Of a DNA stretch of 64,000 nt, positions 34,857 to 43,955 are shown one piece after another (within the stretch, counting starts at the first letter, position 1; every line of letters begins with the position of its first letter). Source of the stretch: JAYZDF01 sp036337945. GTDB lineage: Bacteria > Myxococcota > Kuafuiibacteriia > Kuafuiibacteriales > Kuafuiibacteriaceae. Where the stretch lies: assembly GCA_036337945.1 (NCBI GenBank), contig JAYZDF010000015.1, positions 1-64,000 on the forward strand. The letters are read 5' to 3'. Position numbers and translations under genes: made by a program. The notes under the pieces are model-generated. The model did no database searches. It saw only the letters and a program-made list of their open reading frames with translations, and was not told the origin of the DNA.

Positions 34857-34944
34857 AAACCTGGTAATTTCAGAAGTTTAGGAGTTCTATAAATATTTAT
34901 CACGATCGCCGCAACTAATCCCATCTAGGTACGAAAATAACCAC

Positions 34945-36126
34945 ATGAAAGCAGATCGGTCGAATACATCCGGAATTTCACCAGTTCAAACTAACATGGA
35001 CACTGCAACAGCTGCTCCTGCGAACCAAGCGCCAAGCCGAGCACCCGGGGCCCCTGAGAAGCCTGAGGGATACGTTACAGGTAGCTCATCCAGCACGCAG
35101 GCACTCCGAAGCACGGGTCTGTCTCCCGTCACGGTCCGTATGAATGCGGAGACAACTACACCCACCAACAAACCTTTTCGCTTTTCAAAACATTCGGGTC
35201 CCGAAATCAGATTTCCATTGACGCCTTCTCAGGCAGCAAAACTTGCAAACTCCAATGCCGTGAGCCCTTTTCTCGAATCCGACCAAAGGGTTGTAGTTCG
35301 GCCCAATTTTTTGCCTCTTCCAACACATCCTGGCGACCCCGGTTTTTGGAAAGAATTCGAAGACATCGTAGATTTTCAAATCGCGAGACGGAATGGCGAC
35401 CTTGCAGCCGAAAGTATGGACCTGCCGAAAATTTTCAACGGCTATGACATGGACGAAGCCTCGCAAGCCGTGCGCGCAGATTTTCCTAGCAAATGGCCGA
35501 CCGCCCTCACAGAACAGCTCCTCGCAGAAGGCGCGAAAATCGATAGAAGTATCATCCCAGGCAAAACGAACGCGGAGTTCGTTGATGGTCCGGTTTTGCT
35601 TGCGCGCATCATCGGTTGGGCTGTTTCCGAAGTGTCACCCTCAGCTTTCGCCTGCAAATGGAGTCAGGGACGAGCTCGTCCGGAATCAGTAGCCTGGGCA
35701 GTCAAAAACGGTGAATTAGATGCACCTGCTCACATCAAAGCAAAAATAGACGAAATGAACCTCGCTCGACCTGAAGATTTTACTGCGTATGAGGAAGGAA
35801 GCCCGCGACACCCGAGCTGGCCTGCAATGCACTCCGCAGCTTCATGTGCATCGCTGTATCTCGGAGTATTACTAGACCTAACACCTGAACAATTAGAGGA
35901 AACAAAGAAAGTTGATTGGGCTGTTGCTAAGTTTAGAAGTTTTGCAGGAGTCCATTACGATACCGACAATCGTGCAGGACTGGCGCTAGGACAAGAAGTC
36001 ATAGCGCAGGAACTCCCAGAGGTTTTGAAAAGATTCGGAGCAGATCCGGACGCCGTTCGAGCAAAGATCGAAAAAGTCCGGCATGACTGGTACAAGTACG
36101 ACACTGAGACAAAACCAAACTTATAA
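34945..36126 (+). CDS. Vanadium-dependent haloperoxidase/PAP2-like protein
   Basis: A protein of 393 aa. The first 85 residues are low-complexity (Ala/Pro/Ser/Thr) with no signal peptide. The core carries a vanadate/phosphate pocket of haloperoxidase type: Lys238-x6-Arg245-Pro (KWSQGRARP), then HPSWPAMHS with His296, then Arg331-x5-His337 (RSFAGVHYDTDN) and the following GLALGQEV helix. The usual 'SGH' is 'AMH', so the Ser/Gly that line the pocket are changed while the catalytic His remains. Known relatives oxidise halides with H2O2 or act as acid phosphatases. Halide specificity cannot be told, and the altered loop may mean another reaction. It stands alone between abgT and the ATP-grasp gene. 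Confidence 0.72.
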   Translation: MKADRSNTSGISPVQTNMDTATAAPANQAPSRAPGAPEKPEGYVTGSSSSTQALRSTGLSPVTVRMNAETTTPTNKPFRFSKHSGPEIRFPLTPSQAAKLANSNAVSPFLESDQRVVVRPNFLPLPTHPGDPGFWKEFEDIVDFQIARRNGDLAAESMDLPKIFNGYDMDEASQAVRADFPSKWPTALTEQLLAEGAKIDRSIIPGKTNAEFVDGPVLLARIIGWAVSEVSPSAFACKWSQGRARPESVAWAVKNGELDAPAHIKAKIDEMNLARPEDFTAYEEGSPRHPSWPAMHSAASCASLYLGVLLDLTPEQLEETKKVDWAVAKFRSFAGVHYDTDNRAGLALGQEVIAQELPEVLKRFGADPDAVRAKIEKVRHDWYKYDTETKPNL

Positions 36127-36311
36127 TTAGTCTCCGCCCTTACCTTACCCGCCATTATTTCAACGGGAGCTATGAAGTGACACGAAGATTACTTTTGTAG
36201 CCAGCGCCTCATTCTTTTTCTACTTCTCGAAACGAGCGATTCTCGCTGATTTGCTTCAATTCATGATCCAGCGTTGAAAATGAGTAACGAATACGTAAGA
36301 GACACCACCAT

Positions 36312-37238
36312 ATGGACGTCACGGTTGTTACAGAAGATCGCTACACTTTTGAGAAGAGCAGCCCAAGCGATTGGTACGGGGAGCAGGTACTTCTCGAGGA
36401 TCAATTACTGATTGCTGCATTAGAGAAACGTCAGCTGACTGTGAATCGCAAGAGTTGGAGTGATAAGAACTTTGACTGGGCCGGTACTCGCTTAGCAATC
36501 TTTCGTTCTACGTGGGATTATTTTGACCGACTCTCCGAGTTCACAACCTGGCTGTCAAACATCAGCCTCAAGACACAACTGATGAATCCTTATGATCTGA
36601 TTCGTTGGAATATGGATAAACACTATCTCGAAGATTTATCTACAATGAACATTCCCGTTGTACAGACAAGCTTTCGAGCGCAAGGTTCAACAGCGAATTT
36701 AGCCTCATGGTGCAAATTAGTTGGGGGAGATGAATGGGTTTTGAAACCGGTTGTCTCAGGAGCCGCTAGAAATACATTTCGCATCAACGCATCGACTATT
36801 GGCAGACATGAAAGCATTTACCGCGCACTCATAAGTGAAGAGGATATGATGCTCCAACCATTTCTCTCTTCTGTCCCCAAGCATGGAGAAGTGAGTATCG
36901 TGGTCATAAACGGCTCAACAACGCACGCAGTATTGAAAAAGGCCAAGGCCGGTGATTACCGCGTGCAAGACGACTTTGGCGGAACGGTACACGCGCATAT
37001 TGCAACTCCCGAAGAGGTAGACGTTGCGCAGAAAGCTGTAGCAGTGTGTGAACCCAAACCTCTGTATGCTCGAGTTGATTTGGTACGTGATAATTTGGGA
37101 TCCATTGTCGTGTCAGAACTCGAATTGATTGAGCCAGAACTTTGGTTTCGCAATAACCCAGAAGCGGCAGAGCGCCTCGCGGACGGAGTGTACAACTATC
37201 TGACTTCAGGCTCCGCTTATTCATCTGTAATTACCTAG
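36312..37238 (+). CDS. ATP-grasp enzyme (DcsG-like)
   Basis: A protein of 308 aa. The signatures are those of the small ATP-grasp family that includes DcsG of D-cycloserine biosynthesis and many uncharacterised proteins: FRSTWDYFDRLSEFTTWL (about 63-80), MNPYDLIRWNMDKHYLEDL (about 95-113), WVLKPVVSGAARNTFR (nucleotide-binding Lys and loop) and ARVDLVRDN ... ELELIEPELWF with the metal-binding acidic residues. Such enzymes couple an acyl-phosphate to an amine or close a ring using ATP. No biosynthetic cluster surrounds it, so the product is unknown and cycloserine should not be assumed. It is followed after 32 nt by a small membrane protein gene. Confidence 0.82.
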   Translation: MDVTVVTEDRYTFEKSSPSDWYGEQVLLEDQLLIAALEKRQLTVNRKSWSDKNFDWAGTRLAIFRSTWDYFDRLSEFTTWLSNISLKTQLMNPYDLIRWNMDKHYLEDLSTMNIPVVQTSFRAQGSTANLASWCKLVGGDEWVLKPVVSGAARNTFRINASTIGRHESIYRALISEEDMMLQPFLSSVPKHGEVSIVVINGSTTHAVLKKAKAGDYRVQDDFGGTVHAHIATPEEVDVAQKAVAVCEPKPLYARVDLVRDNLGSIVVSELELIEPELWFRNNPEAAERLADGVYNYLTSGSAYSSVIT

Positions 37239-37270
37239 ACGTTCGCTGCACGTTCAACTACAGAACATAT

Positions 37271-37558
37271 ATGAACAAGTCTGTAGACATTTTTCGACGT
37301 GTCGCTTTTGCTGAAGGCATTTCATACCTCGTCTTGTTGTTCATTGCGATGCCGCTAAAATATGGATTGGATATGCCGCTCGCTGTCAAATATGTGGGAT
37401 GGGCCCATGGCGTTTTGTTTGTGGCTTACATCGTATTTGGCGGACTCGCCGCCCTAAAAGATAAATGGTCCCTTCAATTTTCAGCCGTTGCTTTTATTGC
37501 TTCTCTCATTCCCTTCGGTACCTTTTGGCTCGACAAGAAATTAGCAAAAGATTCGTAA
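37271..37558 (+). CDS. DUF3817 small membrane protein
   Basis: A protein of 95 aa, the usual size for DUF3817. It has the family opening FRRVAFAEGISYLVLLFIAMPLKY, the conserved G.HG segment (VGWAHGVLFVAYIVF) and a third helix ending PFGTFWLDKKL. Three hydrophobic helices place it in the inner membrane. Its function is unknown in all organisms I know of; it is often encoded alone. It lies 32 nt after the ATP-grasp gene and may share its transcript. Confidence 0.88.
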   Translation: MNKSVDIFRRVAFAEGISYLVLLFIAMPLKYGLDMPLAVKYVGWAHGVLFVAYIVFGGLAALKDKWSLQFSAVAFIASLIPFGTFWLDKKLAKDS

Positions 37559-37565
37559 CGTAGAA

Positions 37566-38168
37566 TCACTGCACGATGAATCTGTACGTGAGGTTAATCC
37601 TCCCGCTCATAACCTTCTTAGATTTCGGTAGAGCATGCTTATAATTCGTTTGCATATAACCACTCATCATAAGGAGACTTCCAGAATCCAAATCGATCCT
37701 GTGACTCGAGTCGTTGTCAGACGCCCGCGAACGAATAAGAAAACGCCGAGAAGCGCCCAATGAAAGCGAGGCAATAACCGGAGTCTCTCCAAGCTCTTTT
37801 TCATCATCGCTGTGATAACCCATAGAGTCAGAGCCATCGCGATAGTAATTGAGTAAAACGCTATTAAACGGAGTTTGAAACTCTTCCTGCAATCGAGTAC
37901 GAATGCGATGCAGCTCAGGCAGCCATTTCAGCGGTTCGTTTTTAAGTCCTGAATACGTATAACAGGCGTCTTTATCTCCATACCAGGCCGTGAGGCGTGG
38001 TTGCGGAATCCATCGCCCCATAATGCGAATATTTTCGTGTTTCCAATGAACGTTTTCAAGAAGACGCTCAAACAACTCTTTTGATTCATTTGCCGAAAGC
38101 CATTCAGGTAAATAATGGCAGTCAGAGCCATCCTTAAGTGGGATTCTTATTGATTGGCCGAGGTTCAC
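37566..38168 (-). CDS. AlkB-like Fe(II)/2-oxoglutarate dioxygenase
   Basis: A protein of 200 aa from the GTG at 38168, which overlaps the stop of the upstream deacetylase gene (GTGA) and has a GGAG 7 nt before it. It carries the AlkB catalytic set: iron ligands in YHSDDE (His/Asp near 119/121) and KHALPK (His near 178), and the 2-oxoglutarate-binding Arg residues in SGRINLTYR. The segment PRLTAWYGD, then NSVLLNYYRDGSDSMGYH, is typical of the ALKBH2/3-like bacterial group. These enzymes directly reverse alkylation damage (1-methyladenine, 3-methylcytosine) in DNA or RNA. Co-translation with a histone-deacetylase-like enzyme is unusual. Confidence 0.92.
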   Translation of the reverse strand: MNLGQSIRIPLKDGSDCHYLPEWLSANESKELFERLLENVHWKHENIRIMGRWIPQPRLTAWYGDKDACYTYSGLKNEPLKWLPELHRIRTRLQEEFQTPFNSVLLNYYRDGSDSMGYHSDDEKELGETPVIASLSLGASRRFLIRSRASDNDSSHRIDLDSGSLLMMSGYMQTNYKHALPKSKKVMSGRINLTYRFIVQ

Positions 38169-39175
38169 CAACTGTCTCCGTAAACTTGAGTTGCAACCTC
38201 GTACGTACCCGCATAAGCGGTCACGCTGCTTTGAATTGGTTTTGCGTACCCCCCGCCAAGCGTGAGAACGATTGGGAGACGTTGCTTGTGGACCGCTTCT
38301 AGGACTAAGCGGTCACGTTCCTTTATTCCCTCATGCGAGAGCTTCAATCGACCAAAGGCATCTTTATTGAGAACATCAACGCCCGCTTGATAAAAGACGA
38401 GATCGCAGTCGAAATTGTGAAGGACATCGGGCCACACAGAACAAAGCGCATCTAAATACTCATCATCACCGATTCCGTCGTGCAAAGGCACATCTAAATC
38501 AGAAACTTCTTTACGAAACGGAAAATTTTTTGCGCCATGCATCGAGAATGTGAATACAGAAGGGTCGTTTTGAAAAATCTTCGCGTTACCGTTACCCTGA
38601 TGGACATCAAGGTCTACAATTAACACTCGTTTCACCTGGCCAGTATATTGAAGCTCGCGGATTGCCACTGCAATATCGTTGAATACACAAAAGCCTTCGC
38701 CTCGATCTTCAAAGGAATGATGAGTCCCTCCTGACAGAGCGCCCGACACCCCCATCTTCATAGCAGTTCGAGCCGCTGCGACGGTTGCCCCCACTGAAGC
38801 GAGACATCTATTCACAAGTTGTTCGGACCAGGGCAAGCCAATCCTTCGCTGCGCAGAAGGATCGAGGTCTCCGGTCATGAAAGCATTAACGTAGGTCTGC
38901 GTATGTACCCTGAGTAACTGCTCTTTTGTGGCTAATGGTGTCTCAACAAAGTCATCACGATGGATGATGTTGCGGCTAATAAGCTCCTGGCGCAGCATGC
39001 CATATTTGCTGATAGGGAACCGATGGTCCGGCGGCAAGTCGAGCGGATAGCAGTCTGAATGGAAAACACGCACAAATCTGGCCCGGTCACCGATATAGCA
39101 CCAGGAAATTTGATTTGTCGCAGAAACTCTGTGTTCAATTCCAAGTGTTTCCTTAGGGAGAAAGTCAGACACCAC
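38165..39175 (-). CDS. Histone deacetylase-family (AcuC/HDAC-like) amidohydrolase
   Basis: Up to 336 aa. The catalytic core is complete: charge-relay HH in SGGTHHSFEDRGEGFCVFNDIA (152/153), zinc ligands Asp190 and His192 (DLDVHQGNG) and Asp267 (AGVDVLNKD), and the transition-state Tyr310 in LGGGYAK. The family removes acetyl groups from lysines, polyamines or other amines; this one resembles class IV-like bacterial members of about 300 aa. The start is uncertain: homologues begin close to VRVFHSDCYPL, so the GTG at 39073 (giving 302 aa) may be the real start, while the frame is open from GTG 39175. Its stop overlaps the AlkB-like gene by 4 nt. Confidence 0.9.
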   Translation of the reverse strand: MVSDFLPKETLGIEHRVSATNQISWCYIGDRARFVRVFHSDCYPLDLPPDHRFPISKYGMLRQELISRNIIHRDDFVETPLATKEQLLRVHTQTYVNAFMTGDLDPSAQRRIGLPWSEQLVNRCLASVGATVAAARTAMKMGVSGALSGGTHHSFEDRGEGFCVFNDIAVAIRELQYTGQVKRVLIVDLDVHQGNGNAKIFQNDPSVFTFSMHGAKNFPFRKEVSDLDVPLHDGIGDDEYLDALCSVWPDVLHNFDCDLVFYQAGVDVLNKDAFGRLKLSHEGIKERDRLVLEAVHKQRLPIVLTLGGGYAKPIQSSVTAYAGTYEVATQVYGDSW

Positions 39176-39183
39176 ACAAAGAT

Positions 39184-39199
39184 AAGGGTTTATACCCTT
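39184..39199. promoter_or_regulatory. Inverted repeat next to the deacetylase start
   Basis: Arms AAGGGT and ACCCTT around TTAT, in the divergent region between the deacetylase (start 39175 or 39073) and the dikinase-like gene (39303). A T-run follows on the + strand, but no + gene ends nearby, so an operator is likelier than a terminator. Confidence 0.3.
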
Positions 39200-39270
39200 T
39201 TTCGGGACAAAATTGAGCCTCTCTAGTCGCTCTGTCGTACTAAAACCGGCCTAATTGTGGTACAAGATAC

Positions 39271-39284
39271 TACCTTTCAAGGTA
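39271..39284. promoter_or_regulatory. Palindrome upstream of the dikinase-like gene
   Basis: Arms TACCTT and AAGGTA around TC, ending 18 nt before the ATG at 39303. A GAGGA Shine-Dalgarno lies between the palindrome and the start. The position suits a transcriptional operator or a 5' stem controlling the four-gene cluster. Confidence 0.35.
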
Positions 39285-39302
39285 TTTTATTGAGGACATA
39301 CA

Positions 39303-42300
39303 ATGCCAATTCGTAACCGCCCGCACTCGCCCACGCCACCTGGATCATCAACCGGATCCACGCACCAGGAAATTTTCCAACGACAACTGGAAGAGGCGAT
39401 GACCAAGGCTAGCCATGAGAATAAGCCGATCAATTACGAGACACTAACTCAGCTCAATAAGGCCGCAGGCGCTCAAGGTCCTGATGCGAAAGCGGCTTTC
39501 AAATCCATACTCAGCGCTGGAATCGAATCGGGAAAAATCGGCGGGCGTGAACTCAAGCTCAGCCCCAAAGCATTGCGTCGAGCACTTATCATTACCGAGC
39601 AAGCAGCACGCAGCACGCAAGACGCCTCAGGAGACTCAGTCCTAGTTCTCGGCAGACCGTCTAAGCTCAGTAAAAAAGCGCGAAATGAAGTAGGCGATCG
39701 CGCAGCGAAACGTCTGCTCGATATCGCTACTACCCACAAGGATGTAACCGGTACAGGTCAAGAAGCAGCTGCTCAGGGAGACCCACGTATTACGGCTCGC
39801 AGATCAGCAGTTGCAACATTGATTGCAAATAAAACGGGTGAAATCGTAGGAATCTCTCAGCTGGAAGAACTAAGTGAACATGTCAAGAATGACGTAAAAT
39901 GGCTCTTGGCCGCTGAGCGAACAGACTTCAAGGTCGACGGCGATCATGACCAGTTCTCATGGGCGAAAAGCAGCATGTCGAACTCTCGAGCAATACAAAA
40001 AGAGTTCGAAAGACGCGTCAAAAAGGGGCGTGATCAAGCTAAAGAATTCAGCAATGGGAATAAGAAGGCATTCGATGTTTCTAATGGAAGTGTCGTTGGC
40101 CTTGGCTACATAAACGAGCCGACAACAAAGTGCGATGCACTGGTAGATACTCTCCTTCAGTTTCGAGCGAGGACGGATTTAGCGAATCAGGAAGAACGAA
40201 GCTGGGGCAATGCCAACACTCGAATGGACCTCATTGGTCCTACCCTGGTCGCGGAGCAACGTATTCTCCTCTCGACCGCAGAGCTTGATACCGATGACCC
40301 AGAGAAAGTTCGAGAATATGCACTCTTACGCCAAGTCATCTCGTCTCATCCAACGAGTACCGTAAATGGTGTTTTCGAAGCTCGAAATGCGGTGGGTGCT
40401 CTCTTTATGGACGGAGCATCAAACTATTCAGACAGCAAACACGAAATGGCTTGGTTGAAAGAGGATACACCTCCGGGTGCATCGACATCAGCGTATAAAG
40501 CAATCCATCACAATTTCTCTCGAGATACGCCAAACAATATCGCAATTATGATTGGCACTTGGGTCTTCGCACCGGGAGCAGTTGATGGCGAAGACATCAG
40601 CAAAGTGAAGGACCGGGCCCAAGTCTTCGCCGCGCTAACGGGAGCGATGATTCGTGCCTCCAAAGGAGACATTGAGTCAGCCAAAGAGACCATCGAAAAT
40701 TTAAGTGCAAACAGCGATTATAAGGCAATCGTTGAGCCTTTGGACAATCAACTCAAAGGAGTGAACGATAATAATGTAGCCGATGTCATCGAGACATTTC
40801 TCAGCTCTCACGCGAAGAAACCGCTTATCGGCGGTAAGCTTGAGGACCGTCTCGCAAAACTCGCTGAGACGGCTTCAGGGACAAGCTTTTGGCAATTCCG
40901 ATCACAGCGAGACTCTCTGTCGAAATTGACCGGACCCCAAGGAGAGGCTCTAAAGCCACTCTTTGATCAGCTCAAGGATAAAGAGCAGCAAGAATGTAAA
41001 CCGATCATTCAGGCATTCTTAGATAGCCAGGATAAACCTCTCCCCTCAAACCTTCGTGCGAACCTAGATTATTTCGCTCGTCTATATCGTTCAGTTTGTG
41101 ATTCGCAGCCATCAGCAAGCTCGTTGGAAAAAGACCTGTTTCGCGCGGGAACCGCTTGGCCAGAAATTGCTGACGTTATCGCGCAATTGAAACAGAACAA
41201 CAACCTGGCTGCCTTGCAGGAACTGGGCGAAGCCAGACTCGCAATGCAAAAATCGATTATCACTGCACAGTCTGGTTTCGAAAGGCACGAAAGAATTAAA
41301 TTTGATTCAGAGCTCGCTCGGCTGACCTGCACTGAACTGGGTGCCGCAGTTGACCGAGTCGGTCAGCTAAAAACGGATGGCGAGAAAGTCGAAGCACTCG
41401 TTGCGGTGCAAACGGCTCTCCGGTCCGCAATTGCAAGTGGACTTCACGAAATAAGAGACACAGAAGATCCAGCCTCAACTAAAGGAAAAAGCCTTCCTGA
41501 GGCCCTTGAGATTGTTGAATCGGCAATCAAAGACGGTCGCATCGGTGAAAAAGATTACCGTAGCATGATGTCCGAAGTTTACGTCTCTGTGGCACGAACT
41601 GTTCAGAACATGCGTGCTTATGTGGACTCTCGTGCCGGCGCGGTCGCTGGAATGGGTGCACAACTTGACCCAGAGTTTATGGACCAGCTCGTCAAACAAA
41701 GCCCGCTTCATTATGCAACCGCACTCGCAGAGAAAGGCATGCGCGCGGGATTGAAAGAAGAGATAGGACCGCGTCGAATCGCAAACATAGAAGGAATGCG
41801 CGTCTTGAACAGTATCGGGCCTGTCGTATTCCGTTCCGTTGTCTGCGCCGAAAACACAAAAGAACTCATCAAACTCCAGCCTGACAATGACGCTATGTCT
41901 ATCATCTATGGATTAGAAGAAAAGAAGATGGTGGCTGTCGGCGGACTTGTTGTCGATACGAAAGACGCTCCTGGTGGGAATAGTCATCTCAACATGTATG
42001 CGATGAACAATGGCATCGCAGTTCTTGCCCTTCCTGAACTTCGAACCAAGTACTCTGAATTTTTGACGAACGCTCAAAATGAAGGTGGAATCTATGTCGA
42101 TGATCGAAACGGCGAATTTCAAATGTTTACGGTTGATCACGCTAAAGAAAAAGGTTTGATCACCGACGCAGACCTGCCGCGATTACGACCGGGAACAAAT
42201 AAAAAGATTTCGTACCTACAATCTAAAGGGCTCGGAGAGGGCTTCGAAGTGATTGAGAAGCATACCGCTATGGTATCTCCTGATCGACTGACTCGTGAGG

Positions 42301-43349
42301 TTGAACTTTACGTTCCAATGAATGAAGTCAGTGGCGTCGGCAAGACCTGTACTTCTTTTGACCAACTTTCGGAGCTAGGGATACATGGTCGTCATTTGGC
42401 CGGAGAAAAAGGTCTGGTATTGGCATTGCTACGAGCCGACCCAGAGCTTGCACCGTATGTACCTGATGGCTCTATCGTTACAACAGGTCGTTGCCGAATG
42501 CTCCTAGAAGAAGCAGGCATCGCTGCTGATTGGGACAAAGTATGGCTAGAAGACCCAAAAGTTGGGACCGTAGATGAAGATAACTTCCTGAAGTCTGCCT
42601 TTTACACCGATGCCAATTATCGCGCACAATCACGACAGCACCTTCAAGATTTGACGAAGAATAAATTGGAAGAGTTGCTGTTAACCAAAGACGGGAACGG
42701 AGAAAAGCAACTCACGGCTGCCGGTGAAAAGCTGTATGCCGAGATGGTTAGCAATCAAGCACTCGCTGATAGCGATAACTGGATTACGCGTTCAAGTTTT
42801 ACAGGAGAGGATCGACCAGGTAAAAGCGGGGCCGGACAATATGAATCGTTTCCGCACCTAAAAGACCCGGTAAGTCGTGTAGAAGGTGTCATTGGCGTTA
42901 TTGAAAGCACCTGGATGCCAGAGCCCATCGAAAACAACGTCTCCGATGAAATTAACTTGCAGCACATTATGCCTTCGGTAGTTGTTCAGCATTGCCTAAA
43001 CCCCCAGCACTCCGGTGTGATGATTTCGCGCGATATCGAGCATGGCACTCGCGGGCAAGTGTACTATCAGCTCGTGAAAGGTTTTGGTGGCGGAGTTGAA
43101 GGCGGCAAGACCGAAGAAGGAACAATCACCGCCTCAGGCCATCGAGTTCAGGTGAGCTATCCGGGCGAAGAAAACGGTCTCGTTGATGATGCCGCTCTCA
43201 AAGAATTGAGAAACATTGTTTTGCGAGTTGAGACACTTTTCAATGAGGTGATCGAAAAAGACGCGGGACACGCCGTAGATATGGAAGTGGCCCGGGTTGA
43301 TGGCGAGTGGAAAGTCGTTCAAGCTCGAGTGATTCAGCTGGATAAGTAA
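39303..43349 (+). CDS. Water-dikinase-like protein: phosphohistidine domain + C-terminal ATP-grasp (PPDK_N)
   Basis: A protein of 1348 aa without signal peptide. Residues 1-800 are mainly helical and unrecognised, opening with a Pro/Ser/Thr-rich tail. Around 855-965 is a swivelling phosphohistidine domain (GGLVVDTKDAPGG, then NSHLNMYAM) whose His895 matches the catalytic His of PEP-utilising enzymes. Residues about 990-1345 form the PEP/pyruvate-binding ATP-grasp: RSSFTGEDRPGKSGAGQYES from about 1163, VVVQHCLNPQHSGVMIS, KGFGGGVEGG and the closing WKVVQARVIQL. PPDK and PEP synthase have ATP-grasp first; this order, His domain then C-terminal ATP-grasp, is that of alpha-glucan water dikinase. 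The PEP-binding barrel is absent. It may phosphorylate a polysaccharide or other large substrate with the beta-phosphate of ATP (inference). First of four clustered genes. Confidence 0.72.
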   Translation: MPIRNRPHSPTPPGSSTGSTHQEIFQRQLEEAMTKASHENKPINYETLTQLNKAAGAQGPDAKAAFKSILSAGIESGKIGGRELKLSPKALRRALIITEQAARSTQDASGDSVLVLGRPSKLSKKARNEVGDRAAKRLLDIATTHKDVTGTGQEAAAQGDPRITARRSAVATLIANKTGEIVGISQLEELSEHVKNDVKWLLAAERTDFKVDGDHDQFSWAKSSMSNSRAIQKEFERRVKKGRDQAKEFSNGNKKAFDVSNGSVVGLGYINEPTTKCDALVDTLLQFRARTDLANQEERSWGNANTRMDLIGPTLVAEQRILLSTAELDTDDPEKVREYALLRQVISSHPTSTVNGVFEARNAVGALFMDGASNYSDSKHEMAWLKEDTPPGASTSAYKAIHHNFSRDTPNNIAIMIGTWVFAPGAVDGEDISKVKDRAQVFAALTGAMIRASKGDIESAKETIENLSANSDYKAIVEPLDNQLKGVNDNNVADVIETFLSSHAKKPLIGGKLEDRLAKLAETASGTSFWQFRSQRDSLSKLTGPQGEALKPLFDQLKDKEQQECKPIIQAFLDSQDKPLPSNLRANLDYFARLYRSVCDSQPSASSLEKDLFRAGTAWPEIADVIAQLKQNNNLAALQELGEARLAMQKSIITAQSGFERHERIKFDSELARLTCTELGAAVDRVGQLKTDGEKVEALVAVQTALRSAIASGLHEIRDTEDPASTKGKSLPEALEIVESAIKDGRIGEKDYRSMMSEVYVSVARTVQNMRAYVDSRAGAVAGMGAQLDPEFMDQLVKQSPLHYATALAEKGMRAGLKEEIGPRRIANIEGMRVLNSIGPVVFRSVVCAENTKELIKLQPDNDAMSIIYGLEEKKMVAVGGLVVDTKDAPGGNSHLNMYAMNNGIAVLALPELRTKYSEFLTNAQNEGGIYVDDRNGEFQMFTVDHAKEKGLITDADLPRLRPGTNKKISYLQSKGLGEGFEVIEKHTAMVSPDRLTREVELYVPMNEVSGVGKTCTSFDQLSELGIHGRHLAGEKGLVLALLRADPELAPYVPDGSIVTTGRCRMLLEEAGIAADWDKVWLEDPKVGTVDEDNFLKSAFYTDANYRAQSRQHLQDLTKNKLEELLLTKDGNGEKQLTAAGEKLYAEMVSNQALADSDNWITRSSFTGEDRPGKSGAGQYESFPHLKDPVSRVEGVIGVIESTWMPEPIENNVSDEINLQHIMPSVVVQHCLNPQHSGVMISRDIEHGTRGQVYYQLVKGFGGGVEGGKTEEGTITASGHRVQVSYPGEENGLVDDAALKELRNIVLRVETLFNEVIEKDAGHAVDMEVARVDGEWKVVQARVIQLDK

Positions 43350-43359
43350 GGAGAAAGAC

Positions 43360-43680
43360 GTGCCATACACAGAGACAGTCTCAGAATTTTTCGACAGACT
43401 CAAAATACCCACGAACACAGCAAATACTGGCTCGGTGCAATTCGAAATAGAAGACGAGAGCACATATCACTTGAATCTCAAAACCGGAGACGTCTCGACG
43501 AAAGCAAATGCTGAAAAACCGGCGGTCATCGTTCGTGCGCGTGCCTTAGACTTTATGGCCCTCATTGAAGGGAGAATGAGTATTGAAGACGGATTGCTCA
43601 CGGAACGCCTGCATGTCGCGGGAGATATGTTAAAAATCACAAATATACTTACAACATTACGAAACACGCCACAGAACTAA
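43360..43680 (+). CDS. SCP2-like sterol/lipid-carrier domain protein
   Basis: A protein of 106 aa from a GTG with GGAG 7 nt upstream. It consists of a single SCP-2 domain: strands VQFEIEDESTYHLNLKTGDVST, then PAVIVRARALDFMALIEG and the helix SIEDGLLTERLHVAGDMLKI. Bacterial SCP2 domains bind lipids or fatty acyl chains in a hydrophobic tunnel and are often domains of larger proteins. Here it is free-standing and lies 10 nt after the dikinase-like gene, implying a shared task. No signal peptide, so cytoplasmic. Confidence 0.82.
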   Translation: MPYTETVSEFFDRLKIPTNTANTGSVQFEIEDESTYHLNLKTGDVSTKANAEKPAVIVRARALDFMALIEGRMSIEDGLLTERLHVAGDMLKITNILTTLRNTPQN

Positions 43681-43710
43681 GGCGATAACGAGCACACACG
43701 GGGAAATACA

Positions 43711-43938
43711 ATGAGTTGGAGCGAAACAGAGCACAAATTTGCCGATGCTTGGGCCATTCATGGAAAAAGAGACGGAAATCCATGGATGTGTGGCTGGTCA
43801 AAATCAGAAGAATCAGCCAATGCTGAAAAGAATAGATTACAAAAAGCAGAAGCAGACGCTGAGTTTTGGGTCATGCAGATGACAGAAGACGAACTTGAGA
43901 CATTTAAAGCTGCAGGTCTTTCACCGATCGACAACTAG
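43711..43938 (+). CDS. Small hypothetical protein of the dikinase cluster
   Basis: A protein of 75 aa, MSWSETEHKFADAW..., rich in Trp (six, all in the first 60 residues), Glu and Lys, with NPWMCGWSKSEESANAEK in the middle and a helical second half. No family recognised. Spacing (30 nt after SCP2, 17 nt before the next gene) places it inside the cluster. Codon use and position support a real gene. It might be a small adaptor for one of the neighbours (inference). Confidence 0.6.
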   Translation: MSWSETEHKFADAWAIHGKRDGNPWMCGWSKSEESANAEKNRLQKAEADAEFWVMQMTEDELETFKAAGLSPIDN

Positions 43939-43955
43939 AACAAGGGATAATAAAC

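Noticed and set aside
36312..37238. Reading the ATP-grasp gene as part of a D-cycloserine pathway
   Set aside because: Only the DcsG-like enzyme is present; none of the other cycloserine genes surrounds it.
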